Positions 8,991-16,557 are shown, counted from the stretch's first letter. The stretch is DNA of 64,000 bases from an uncultured bacterium (GCA_949298985.1 CASFYV010000013.1:1-64000); one strand, 5' to 3'. Made by a program: numbers and translations. Notes: generated by a model from the sequence alone, not told the origin.

Positions 8991-9815
8991 TTAAATTTTT
9001 TCACTAATCTTTAATATTGCGTCTTTTTTTATATTTTTTCTGTTACCGTTTTCATCGAAGTATGAAAGAATTACTCTAATTGTGTATTCTCCTGCTTCTT
9101 TGATTTTATCTGTTTCAATCTTTTGTTTTGCTATATAAAAACTGTTATTACCAACAACTTTTCCATCAAGCGGGTATTCATCAAGTAATTTTTTCCCGTT
9201 TATGATTTGAAAAGTTCCATTATAACGAACTTTGCTGTTACCTGTTGATAATACTTTCATATCAGTATATAAACCATCTTTTTCTCTTACGATATTAAAA
9301 TATTCAATATCAGCTTGTTTTTTAAAGTTTCCTTTATCAACATAAACAGGAACACCAACTCTGGTTTTTAATATTAATTGAGCACCAATTCCGCCATTTC
9401 CTGAATACGGAACACTAAGCTCCTTTGCGTTAACATCTTCTAAATACAAAACAGCTCTTGATTCACCATCAGGTAAAGATTTAATATTTGCAATATTTAC
9501 ACGAACTTTTTGTGATTTTCCGGCAGGAATTGTAAATTCTGACGGTACAAATCTTATTTTACTTGAAATATCGTGCGGATCATTGGAAGAATCTTTCATT
9601 ACCATTTCACTTTTTTCCGAAATAGTAAAATACCCGGGATAAGCCCTAAAACGCATTGGCTCATTTCCGCCTTTTATTTCTATTGCCGTTGTTGCATAAT
9701 TATTTTTTATTTTATTTGCATTAATTTCTATTCTTGTAGGTGATACCGTAATAGATGCAAATGTCGGTATTCCTATTAAGAATGTTAAAATTAGTCCTAT
9801 AATTTTCTTTTTCAA
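8991..9815 (-). CDS. Periplasmic pilus-assembly chaperone (PapD/CsuC-like)
   Basis: A 274-aa protein with a signal peptide and an N-terminal Ig-like domain beginning ITVSPTRIEIN, the classic PapD first strand with the conserved Arg that anchors the subunit C-terminus. FTIPAGKSQKVRV and DGESRAVLYLEDV follow, close to the CsuC/archaic-type version of the chaperone motif. It would hold subunits by donor-strand complementation and deliver them to the usher. The stop is 2 nt from the start side of the neighbouring 286-aa gene, so translation is probably coupled. Confidence 0.88.
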   Translation of the reverse strand: MKKKIIGLILTFLIGIPTFASITVSPTRIEINANKIKNNYATTAIEIKGGNEPMRFRAYPGYFTISEKSEMVMKDSSNDPHDISSKIRFVPSEFTIPAGKSQKVRVNIANIKSLPDGESRAVLYLEDVNAKELSVPYSGNGGIGAQLILKTRVGVPVYVDKGNFKKQADIEYFNIVREKDGLYTDMKVLSTGNSKVRYNGTFQIINGKKLLDEYPLDGKVVGNNSFYIAKQKIETDKIKEAGEYTIRVILSYFDENGNRKNIKKDAILKISEKI

Positions 9816-9817
9816 AA

Positions 9818-10678
9818 CTACACTTCCCCCTCTCTTAAAATATATTTAACTCTGTTTTGATAATTCCCCGCAGGTATGATTTTCCCATCAGGATTTTCAA
9901 TAGAAAACTCTACTGATACAAATTCATTAACAGCAGGAGCTTTTCCTCTTGCTAAAATAATTTCTTTACCCGGTATTATCAAAGCTCGCTCTTGAAGCCT
10001 GTTTGTTACTCCGGAAGAACCTGATATTGTTCTTACATAATAATTTCCCTGTGCTTCATTAAAATCAGTTGTATCAATTGATAATATCCAATCAGTATTG
10101 GAACGAATATATATCATAGGAGCAGATTCTGTAGAGATTTTTTTATTTTTACTGAAAACATCAGCTCCCGATACATTTATCCTCGGAACTTCTGAATAAG
10201 TATTTAACTCATGTACAACAGGAACTACAAACTGAAGGTTAAATGTTGTCATAGAAACAATATCATTGGTTTCGGAATCTGTTGCCTGAATTTCAAATAA
10301 AATATTGTACACTCCTGATGGAACTATACCATAGCCCTTAATTTTAGCAGTCATATTTTTTGCTGTACCACCCATATTAAGCCCTTGAAAAATATTTGAA
10401 TACTCATTGTATTTTAAATAAACATCCTCTTTAGTGTTATTTATATACAAATATTGTAAAGGTATAGAAACCGTCCCATCTGAATTAGTAATAGTTTCTT
10501 GAAGTGGTCGTACAGAAATATTATAATCTCCGCCATCATCACTATTAACAATTAAATTTCGCTCAATATTATTTGAAGTCACTATTGTATCGCCTTGATA
10601 ATCAATAATTATCATAGACGCATCAACTGATGTGACCATCAAAAAAGCAAAAAATATTGCTAATACTATTTTTTTCAT
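9818..10678 (-). CDS. Secreted protein, first gene of the usher operon
   Basis: A 286-aa protein with a signal peptide (cleavage probably after SVDA). It appears all-beta, with two Ig-like halves: an N-terminal half around YNISVRPL...LYLYINNT and a C-terminal half ending PDGKIIPAGNYQNRVKYIL. That ending resembles subunit or tip-adhesin domains of archaic chaperone-usher pili. It heads the operon directly behind the promoter. A tip adhesin or second chaperone-like protein are both possible; I cannot choose. Confidence 0.65.
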   Translation of the reverse strand: MKKIVLAIFFAFLMVTSVDASMIIIDYQGDTIVTSNNIERNLIVNSDDGGDYNISVRPLQETITNSDGTVSIPLQYLYINNTKEDVYLKYNEYSNIFQGLNMGGTAKNMTAKIKGYGIVPSGVYNILFEIQATDSETNDIVSMTTFNLQFVVPVVHELNTYSEVPRINVSGADVFSKNKKISTESAPMIYIRSNTDWILSIDTTDFNEAQGNYYVRTISGSSGVTNRLQERALIIPGKEIILARGKAPAVNEFVSVEFSIENPDGKIIPAGNYQNRVKYILREGEV

Positions 10679-10713
10679 GAAAAAATATCTTTCTTATTAG
10701 TTCGAACACTTTG

Positions 10714-10741
10714 ATTGTAACAATTTGGGGTAAAACTTCAA
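10714..10741 (-). promoter_or_regulatory. Promoter of the chaperone-usher operon
   Basis: On the minus strand: TTGAAG, a 16-nt spacer and TACAAT, with TGT directly before the -10 (extended -10). The leader to the ATG at 10678 contains the palindrome GTTCGAAC (10700-10707), a possible operator. Confidence 0.65.
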
Positions 10742-10799
10742 TAAATTTTTGAACAAAATCATTTTTTTAAAGTAGGGTTTTTCCTAAATTTCATCTAAA

Positions 10800-11030
10800 T
10801 AAATTAGTGGCTAGTGATTAGTGACTGGTGAATAGTAATTAGTGAATAGATTGTTAAAAAGTGATGCGTGAGGAGTGAAGAGAACGATAAAATTAGTGAT
10901 TAGTGAATAGAATTTTATTGTTAACTTTTTTTTAACTTATAAACTTCCTCCCCTACCCTTGAGGGAGGGGGGAGGGGGTGGGGTTTGAATAAGTTTTTTC
11001 TTGGATTTCATCCAATCTACTTACTAATTA
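10800..11030. repeat. Repeat mosaic (copy 2)
   Basis: Heptads of the tagtgaa/tagtgat/tagtgac type (10803-10915), the C/G-rich quadruplex-capable element (10947-10983) and the palindrome ttggatttcatccaa (11003-11017) occur in this order. The gap 10679-11120 otherwise holds only the usher promoter and the leader of the HTH gene. Confidence 0.75.
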
Positions 11031-11120
11031 CTGTATTTTGTTTGGAGATTTTTCAATTATAAGACTTTTATTTTTTTTGTTAATCTTTTAAACTGTTAAT
11101 ATAGATTTAAAAGGAAATAT

Positions 11121-11327
11121 ATGAATTCAAAAGAACAAATAAAAGTAATAATTGCAAGAGAAGGTTTAACTGCAAAACGTTTAGCTGATATGCTTACTGA
11201 AAAAACCGGTAAAAAATATACTCAAAGTAGTATAAATAATAAAATATTTTTAAGTTCTTTTAGATATGATGAAGTAAAAACTATTGTTGAAATGCTAGGG
11301 TATAAAATAAAGATAGAAAAAGATTAG
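11121..11327 (+). CDS. Small helix-turn-helix-like protein (paralogue 1)
   Basis: A 68-aa all-alpha protein preceded by AAGGAAA. The pattern LTAKRLADMLTEKTGKKYT...SSINNKI looks like a lambda-Cro/XRE-type helix-turn-helix with a following recognition helix. It is clearly homologous to the 72-aa protein at 43476-43694 (same length, shared LAxxLxxxTxKxYT and xxILGYxI motifs). It may regulate the neighbouring subunit/BamA genes, but this is inference. Confidence 0.7.
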   Translation: MNSKEQIKVIIAREGLTAKRLADMLTEKTGKKYTQSSINNKIFLSSFRYDEVKTIVEMLGYKIKIEKD

Positions 11328-11421
11328 GATTAAATGTACATCTTAGCTTTAAAAATATTAAGAAAATTTACAAAATAGAGAAAAAAGCGAAAGTATTATA
11401 TTATAGACAGGTGAGGAGTTG

Positions 11422-11446
11422 GATTTATCAATTTTTTTGATAAATC
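11422..11446 (+). promoter_or_regulatory. Palindrome in the leader of the subunit-like gene
   Basis: ATTTATCAA, a short T loop and TTGATAAAT form a perfect 9-bp inverted repeat about 25-45 nt upstream of the GTG at 11471. It could be an operator or an RNA hairpin. Confidence 0.45.
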
Positions 11447-11470
11447 TAAAAATGTAGGGAAATATCGTCT

Positions 11471-12064
11471 GTGAAAAAACTTATTTTAGGGATACTGTTG
11501 CTTTTTTTCAATACTTTAATCTCATTTGCAGAGAATACTGCAAGTATGGATTTTAGTGTAACAGTACCATCATATGTTCAAATCCAATCTGTAACCAGTC
11601 CTGTTTTAGTTGCTAATATAACTGATAGAACAGGTAATTTATATGCTCCTCTTTCAAGTAAATTTAAAGTAATTACAAACAGTAAAAATACAAAAACTCT
11701 TTATTTAAAAGCAAATACAGTTACTGATAACGGTTATGAAGAAGCGATGTTTGAACAAGGAGGAAGAGTTTATATCGCATTTGCAAACCTTGCTAAAACT
11801 CCTAAATCACAGGCTTTAGCAAACTGTAAAATGGGAGCTTTACCAAAAGATAGTCCGGGAATTGTTGCTTATCCTGTTAATTCTATTTTGGGTGCGGAAC
11901 ACAAATATGTGAATTCTAAAAATAAATATGAAGTATATGTTAATAATGGAACAACTTTTATTACGGTAAATGTTGGATCTAATGTTCTTAAAAATTCTTT
12001 TGCATCGAATGATCCAAAAGGATTTTATCAAGCTGTCTTATCTCTAACAGAAGCTGATATTTAG
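11471..12064 (+). CDS. Secreted subunit-like protein next to BamA
   Basis: A 197-aa protein starting with GTG, behind a weak Shine-Dalgarno (AGGGA). It has a strong signal peptide (KKLILGILLLFFNTLISFAE). The mature protein is beta-rich. Its SPGIVAYPVN segment and C-terminal KGFYQAVLSLTEADI match the two usher-operon subunits, so it is a third divergent member of that family, encoded on the other strand. The stop is 20 nt before bamA, suggesting co-transcription. Confidence 0.7.
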   Translation: MKKLILGILLLFFNTLISFAENTASMDFSVTVPSYVQIQSVTSPVLVANITDRTGNLYAPLSSKFKVITNSKNTKTLYLKANTVTDNGYEEAMFEQGGRVYIAFANLAKTPKSQALANCKMGALPKDSPGIVAYPVNSILGAEHKYVNSKNKYEVYVNNGTTFITVNVGSNVLKNSFASNDPKGFYQAVLSLTEADI

Positions 12065-12084
12065 ATTTTTAAAATTTTTGAAGT

Positions 12085-14325
12085 ATGAAAATTGATAATA
12101 AGAAGAGAGAAAATTTTATATTAAAATTAAAGACAATATTAACAATGTCTTTAATTTTGTTTAGTTTTCCTGTAATTGCTAATGAAGCTGATTTTTCATA
12201 TTTTGAACTTGCAAATACAAAGCCGATAAAATTAATAAACCCTTTGTTTTTGGATACTTCTAAATTAGACAAACCTACATTAAAAATACAAACATCTGCC
12301 CCGTATTATGGAGATTTTGATGAATCAGATTATTTCTCCTCAACGATTGACGATACACCTGATAATTTTGATTCAAATGCTCCGCCTAAAGTAAACTCCC
12401 CTCCAATTAATGAAATAGCAAAGCCCCCGCCTGAGAATAATCAAAATATTATTCCTGTTAATGATTTTTTCACACCTCCTGTTAATGAGGAAATTTCTCC
12501 TATTGAAAATACAGATGAGGTCTATTCTGCTGAAATAAATTCCGATGAAAAAATTAATTTAGAAGGAAAAATTATAAATAGAATATTGATTGACGGTTTG
12601 AGCGTTATTCAGCCAAGTTTTATTTATTCAAAAATTAAAACTCAAGAAGGTTCTTTATTTAATGAAACACTTTTACAACAAGATTTACAAAGATTATATG
12701 CAACAGGTTATTTTACTGAACAAATGACGATAGAACCTAATGAAAATGATGATGGTACTGTTGAATTAAAATTTGTTTTAAAAGAAAATCTCTTAGTAAC
12801 TGATGTTTCTATTGTCGGAAATACTGTAATTTCAACAATGGAATTAATGCCGTTTGTAATGCCATTAAAGGGTTTACCTCAAAATATTTATGAAATTAAT
12901 AATTCAATAGAAAAACTTACAGGTTATTATCATTCAAAAGGATACATCTTAGCAGGCGTAAGTTCTGTAGTCGATGATCCGGATGGGGCTTTAACTCTAA
13001 GCATAAATGAGGGAATTATTGATAAAATATTTATCGAAGGTAATGAAAAAACAAAAGATTATGTAATCGAAAGAAACATAATGACTCAACCCGGTACTGT
13101 TTATAACGAAAATTATTTAAAAGAAGACTTAGCAAGAGTTTATTCTACCAAAATATTTAAAGAAGTAAATCGAGAAATTTATCCGAGTGATACTGTAGAA
13201 GGTGAGTATAATGTTAAAGTTGTAGTGAAGGAAGATTCATCTAATAATTTAGCTGTAGGTGGAGGTATTGATAATGCTCTAGGAGCGTTTGGATCTATTA
13301 GTTATAATGAAAATAATTTTTTAGGCAAAGGTCAAAGAGTTACACTTTCAGGTATTTTAGGCTCTGGGATTTTATTAAGTGATGCTTCTATTAAAAATAG
13401 AATGAATTATCAGTTAGAATTAAGCTTTTTTGAACCGCATTTTTTAAATGCTGATAATTCTTTGATGAGTAAACTTTATTATAAAGATTTAGGAAGCTGG
13501 CAAATTCCATTAGCAATAGAACGTCGATTTGGAATAAGTGCCGGTGTAGAGCATAAAGTTCGTGGTTATGATAATTTAACTACTAATTTTACTGCTGGAA
13601 TTGAACATATTAGTTTAAGTGAGGGTGATTTTAATAAAATCTCAGCATTGTATGCTAAAAATAATTTAGATATAGCACAAAGAGCTAAACAGTTAACAGG
13701 TGGATTTTTTGTTAATCTTTCTCCAGGTATAAAGTATTCAACACTTGATTCAGAAGATGATCCAAGAAACGGAATTATAGCTAATGTTAAATTTATAGAA
13801 GCAATAAGTTTGAGTGATTTTCAAAATACAAATGGAAGATTAGCAGGTGGAGTAACTAAATATTTCCCTGTAAGAAGTAAATCATCTTTCTCTTTAACTG
13901 CTCGAAGCGGAGTTAAAGTTCACGGTGATGATATGCCGGAAGTTATGGCATTTCGTTTAGGCGGTCCTTATACAGTAAGAGGTTTTAGAATGAGTGGAGT
14001 AGGAACTGGGGACGCGTTTTTAATGGGTTCTGCTGAACTTGCGACACCTCTTCCTTTCTCTGATAGAGTGAAATGGGATTTCTTTAAGAAAATAAGACTT
14101 ACTTTCTTTGTTGATGCTGGAAAAGTATTTGATCCAACAATTTCAAGTGTTTTATATGATAGACCAAACAGTGCTATTACTGCAGGTATTGGTTTAAAAG
14201 TTTATGTTCCAGGAGTTGGGCCTATTTCTGTTGATTACGGTATACCTATTACAAACCCTGGAGATTATGGTTCTCGAAATGGTTACTTTACTTTTGGTAC
14301 AGGGGTTAATGGTTTAGGTTGGTAA
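12085..14325 (+). CDS. bamA: Omp85 outer-membrane assembly factor (BamA-like)
   Basis: A 746-aa protein. It has a signal peptide (residues ~10-32), then an acidic, Pro/Asn-rich linker (about 85-150) and three POTRA domains (about 158-395; IDGLSVIQPSFIYSKIKTQEG, VTDVSIVGNTVIS and IDKIFIEGNEKTKDYVIERN begin repeats). A C-terminal barrel contains DPRNG and RLGGPYTVRGF (the conserved VRGF motif) and ends in Trp. A proline-rich region followed by three POTRAs is the cyanobacterial Omp85 layout. It would insert beta-barrel proteins, including the usher nearby, into the outer membrane. Assignment to BamA rather than TamA is from the motifs and length. Confidence 0.88.
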   Translation: MKIDNKKRENFILKLKTILTMSLILFSFPVIANEADFSYFELANTKPIKLINPLFLDTSKLDKPTLKIQTSAPYYGDFDESDYFSSTIDDTPDNFDSNAPPKVNSPPINEIAKPPPENNQNIIPVNDFFTPPVNEEISPIENTDEVYSAEINSDEKINLEGKIINRILIDGLSVIQPSFIYSKIKTQEGSLFNETLLQQDLQRLYATGYFTEQMTIEPNENDDGTVELKFVLKENLLVTDVSIVGNTVISTMELMPFVMPLKGLPQNIYEINNSIEKLTGYYHSKGYILAGVSSVVDDPDGALTLSINEGIIDKIFIEGNEKTKDYVIERNIMTQPGTVYNENYLKEDLARVYSTKIFKEVNREIYPSDTVEGEYNVKVVVKEDSSNNLAVGGGIDNALGAFGSISYNENNFLGKGQRVTLSGILGSGILLSDASIKNRMNYQLELSFFEPHFLNADNSLMSKLYYKDLGSWQIPLAIERRFGISAGVEHKVRGYDNLTTNFTAGIEHISLSEGDFNKISALYAKNNLDIAQRAKQLTGGFFVNLSPGIKYSTLDSEDDPRNGIIANVKFIEAISLSDFQNTNGRLAGGVTKYFPVRSKSSFSLTARSGVKVHGDDMPEVMAFRLGGPYTVRGFRMSGVGTGDAFLMGSAELATPLPFSDRVKWDFFKKIRLTFFVDAGKVFDPTISSVLYDRPNSAITAGIGLKVYVPGVGPISVDYGIPITNPGDYGSRNGYFTFGTGVNGLGW

Positions 14326-14334
14326 GAAGATAAA

Positions 14335-14467
14335 AATCTTTTTCGCAAAACTCTTCCACTCTCTGCTCCCTCACGCTCGAACCTAAGAATGCTTCGCATT
14401 GTGGTTCTCGTCCCTACCACATAAAAAAAAAGAAGGCTTTTGACCTTCTTCTTAAAATGGTGGGAAC
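14335..14467. repeat. Partial copy of the tRNA-associated 191-bp repeat
   Basis: From atctttttcgcaaaactc to the tRNA-Lys 3'-end remnant tggtggga, this matches the tandem units at 14951-15332 almost base for base. It includes the terminator hairpin aagaagg/ccttctt (14430-14452). It begins 10 nt after the bamA stop and breaks off where the GIY-YIG cassette starts. Confidence 0.85.
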
Positions 14468-14520
14468 AATGTCCGTGAAATCGAACTTTTTATTTTAAAA
14501 ATTGCAAAATTTAAAAAACT

Positions 14521-14548
14521 GTCACCCTGAACTTGTTTCAGGGTCTTA
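14521..14548. repeat. CCCTGAA/TTCAGGG palindrome, left side of GIY-YIG cassette
   Basis: caccctgaacttgtttcagg gives a hairpin with arms CCCTGAA/TTCAGGG. A related palindrome lies on the other side of the nuclease gene (14884-14907), and further variants occur at 17724-17745 and 29745-29758. Confidence 0.75.
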
Positions 14549-14561
14549 CCAATTTGAAAAG

Positions 14562-14852
14562 TTAATTCCAATCAAGTGACAAATCTTTAAACTCTGGGTT
14601 CATTTTTTTTATTAAATTCATTTTCCAATTTCTGTGCCAACGTTTTAATTGTTTTTCTCGATTAATTGCAGATTCAATGGAATCTGTTAATTCATAGTAA
14701 ATTAATTTATCAACATTATATTTTTTAGTGAAGCCTTCTACTACTTTATTTTTATGCTCCCATATTCTCCTTTGCAAATCACTTGTAACCCCAATATACA
14801 AAGTGGTTTCTTGATAATTGGTCATTATATAAATGGCACAAGATTTGTTCAT
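14562..14852 (-). CDS. GIY-YIG nuclease-domain protein
   Basis: A single-domain GIY-YIG protein of the small (COG2827-like) family, about 96 aa from the chosen start. The motif is AIYIMTNYQETTLYIGVTSDLQRRIWEHKN, shown here as YIM...YIG, with Arg/His residues after it. The FTKKYNVDKLIYYE and AINREKQLKRWHRNWKMNLI segments are typical of the family. I chose Met at 14852 because TACAAT (extended -10, TGT) lies 6 nt upstream. The longer reading from 14903 merely translates the flanking palindrome (MLNLFQHL). It sits inside the tRNA-derived repeat array between two palindromes. A role in element mobility is inferred, not shown. Confidence 0.85.
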   Translation of the reverse strand: MNKSCAIYIMTNYQETTLYIGVTSDLQRRIWEHKNKVVEGFTKKYNVDKLIYYELTDSIESAINREKQLKRWHRNWKMNLIKKMNPEFKDLSLDWN

Positions 14853-14883
14853 AATCTTATTGTAACATATATAATTTGTAAGA

Positions 14884-14907
14884 TGCTGAAACAAGTTCAG
14901 CATGACA
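14884..14907. repeat. GCTGAA/TTCAGC palindrome, right side of GIY-YIG cassette
   Basis: atgctgaaacaagttcagca followed by tgac is an inverted repeat related to the left flanking element at 14521. Its inner bases (gaaacaagttca) are the reverse complement of the left copy's tgaacttgtttc, so the two flanks are inverted relative to each other. Confidence 0.75.
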
Positions 14908-14950
14908 AAAAGGAGTGTTATATGAAATATACGAATTAATTATGTTTGCG

Positions 14951-15332
14951 ACCTTCTTCTTAAAATGGTGGGTGTGGTGAGACTGTCTTGTTCGGTCGCA
15001 TTAAACGAGTCTTCAGATTTTGCTTCAAAGATTACCATCTTTTTCGCAAAACTCTTCCGCTCTCTGCTCCCTCACGCTCGAACCTAAGAATGCTTCGCAT
15101 TGTGGTTCTCGTCCCTACCACATAAAAAAAGAAGGCTTTTGACCTTCTTCTTAAAATGGTGGGTGTGGTGGGACTGTCTTGTTCGGTCGCAATAAACGAG
15201 TCTTCAGATTTTGCTTCAAAGATTACCATCTTTTTCGCAAAACTCTTCCGCTCTCTGCTCCCTCACGCTCGAACCTAAGAATGCTTCGCATTGTGGTTCT
15301 CGTCCCTACCACATAAAAAAAGAAGGCTTTTA
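14951..15332. repeat. Two tandem 191-bp units carrying the tRNA-Lys 3' end and terminator
   Basis: Units 14951-15141 and 15142-15332 are nearly identical, and the true tRNA begins the next unit at 15333. Each contains, read on the minus strand, the last ~19 nt of tRNA-Lys (tggtgggtgtggtgggact on the plus strand), the aagaagg/ccttctt terminator and a ~150-bp spacer. Open frames through this stretch are spurious translations of the repeat. Confidence 0.9.
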
Positions 15333-15340
15333 ACCTTCTT
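15314..15340 (-). terminator. Terminator of tRNA-Lys
   Basis: On the minus strand the stem AAGAAGG/CCTTCTT is followed by a T-run, directly after the tRNA 3' end. The hairpin is duplicated at 15122-15149 and 14430-14452. Confidence 0.85.
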
Positions 15341-15347
15341 CTTAAAA

Positions 15348-15423
15348 TGGTGGGTGTGGTGGGACTCGAACCCACGACCAATTGATTAAGAGTCAACTGC
15401 GCTACCAACTGCGCCACGCACCC
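15348..15423 (-). tRNA. tRNA-Lys (anticodon CUU)
   Basis: Minus-strand cloverleaf with encoded CCA. The acceptor is GGGTGCG pairing CACACCC with one C-A mismatch at the sixth pair. The D-arm is GCGCAGTTGGTAGCGC. The anticodon arm TTGACTCTTAATCAA has CTT, as in other tRNA-Lys genes, and the T-arm is GTGGGTTCGAGTCCCAC. The 3' end is duplicated in the adjacent tandem repeats. Confidence 0.95.
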
Positions 15424-15558
15424 ATATTATTTCTAAATAGTGTTTTTTGATAGAATTAACCGTGTTAAACACTAGTATTTTATTTGACTTTCAACAATGC
15501 TATTCTAACATAAAATTTTTTTGCTAGCAAAAAAAAATTTTTTAAATTTTATTCTCGT

Positions 15559-16536
15559 ATGACTATTAATTCTAATCATTATATTTTTAATAATTCAAAT
15601 AAAATTTTATATAAAAATATTTCCCTGTTTAACATTAAAAACAAATTTCAAAATACTCATCATAAACCAATTAAATCTATAAAACAAATTTCAAATATCA
15701 AACCTCAATATTTGGCAGGGACAAAATGTAAAGGTTCTATTCCTTTGAAAAATTTTTGGGATTATTTTCTTAAAACTTCTAATATAAAGAAATTAGGTTA
15801 TTCTACAAATAAAGATGGTTATGGAAATAGTTATTTGAAAGCTAATTCGTTTACACCTATATCTACTTCATATGTACATGATTGTTCGGTTATGTATCTT
15901 TATAATAAAAATACTAAAACTCATGCTCTTTATCATGCATTACCTGATTGTCCTGAAGATTATCTAAATTTTATGATTAAAACTCTTATGCCGGAAGGTT
16001 TTACTAAAGGTGCAATTATTCCGGGGGATTCTAATTTTTATGCAGATCATTTTTTCAATATGAAAAATATGTTAAAGCTTATGCAAAAATCCTCTCCTAA
16101 AGCTATAATAAATGTTTATCACAGTACAATTAAATATCCTGAAATTGTTGGTAAAGATGGAGATGTTTTTCAGATTCCTAATAAGTTAGTTCAAAAACAG
16201 ATTAAATCAGGTGATGCTCATATTTGTGATTTTGGTCAAGCTACTTTTAAGATTATTGATTTACAAGGGGCTAATACGTTTGATAAGATTGCATATTGTT
16301 GTAAAAACCTAAAAGATTTAAATTTATTAAAGAATATTTTTAAAAAAGAAAATTATCCGAGAGAAATAAAAGAAATTTTATATAACGAAATTGAAAAGAG
16401 GGAAAACTTTTTAATCGTAAATTCTAAACCGATGTCTGGTAATATTTCATCTTTTAAAAAAGGATTTTTAAATAAATTAAATAATTTTGTTAATAATATA
16501 TGTAATACAGCAAATATTTTTTTTAGAAGTTTTTAA
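15559..16536 (+). CDS. CheD-like deamidase candidate (unrecognised family)
   Basis: A 325-aa protein I cannot name. The centre reads TSYVHDCSVMYLYNKNTKTH and then ALYHALPD. Thr103, Cys109 and His126 have the spacing (6 and 17) of the catalytic Thr-Cys-His triad of CheD glutamine deamidases, where Cys follows a strand and His sits in an A-H-x-x-L-P segment. CheD-like features continue with KGAIIPGD, NFYADHFFNMKNMLKLM and a late AHICDFGQATFKIIDL. The first ~100 residues are Asn/Lys-rich in the style of lineage-specific proteins here. No chemotaxis genes are near, so the substrate is unknown. Function is inferred from spacing only. Confidence 0.55.
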   Translation: MTINSNHYIFNNSNKILYKNISLFNIKNKFQNTHHKPIKSIKQISNIKPQYLAGTKCKGSIPLKNFWDYFLKTSNIKKLGYSTNKDGYGNSYLKANSFTPISTSYVHDCSVMYLYNKNTKTHALYHALPDCPEDYLNFMIKTLMPEGFTKGAIIPGDSNFYADHFFNMKNMLKLMQKSSPKAIINVYHSTIKYPEIVGKDGDVFQIPNKLVQKQIKSGDAHICDFGQATFKIIDLQGANTFDKIAYCCKNLKDLNLLKNIFKKENYPREIKEILYNEIEKRENFLIVNSKPMSGNISSFKKGFLNKLNNFVNNICNTANIFFRSF

Positions 16537-16557
16537 AGAGTAAAAGAGTTAAAATCA

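Noticed and set aside
14853..14903. N-terminal extension of the GIY-YIG protein (MLNLFQHL...)
   Set aside because: It is translation of the flanking palindrome and of promoter-like sequence; the start at 14852 fits better.
14754..14939. Plus-strand 61-codon ORF opposite the GIY-YIG gene
   Set aside because: It is antisense to a recognised nuclease domain and reads through the flanking palindrome (LKQVQHD), a known kind of false ORF.
15032..15417. Two minus-strand ORFs (60-65 codons) with identical C-termini
   Set aside because: They translate the 191-bp tandem repeat and the tRNA-Lys gene itself; no ribosome-binding site and no independent coding signal.
15348..15423. A prophage or genomic island at the tRNA-Lys 3' end
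   Set aside because: No integrase, phage or island genes lie between the duplicated tRNA ends; only the small GIY-YIG cassette is present.
15559..16536. Interpretation as a classical chemotaxis CheD
   Set aside because: Too long, the CheD phosphatase-partner context (cheC, cheY, receptors) is absent, and the flanking motif differs; only the triad spacing is retained.
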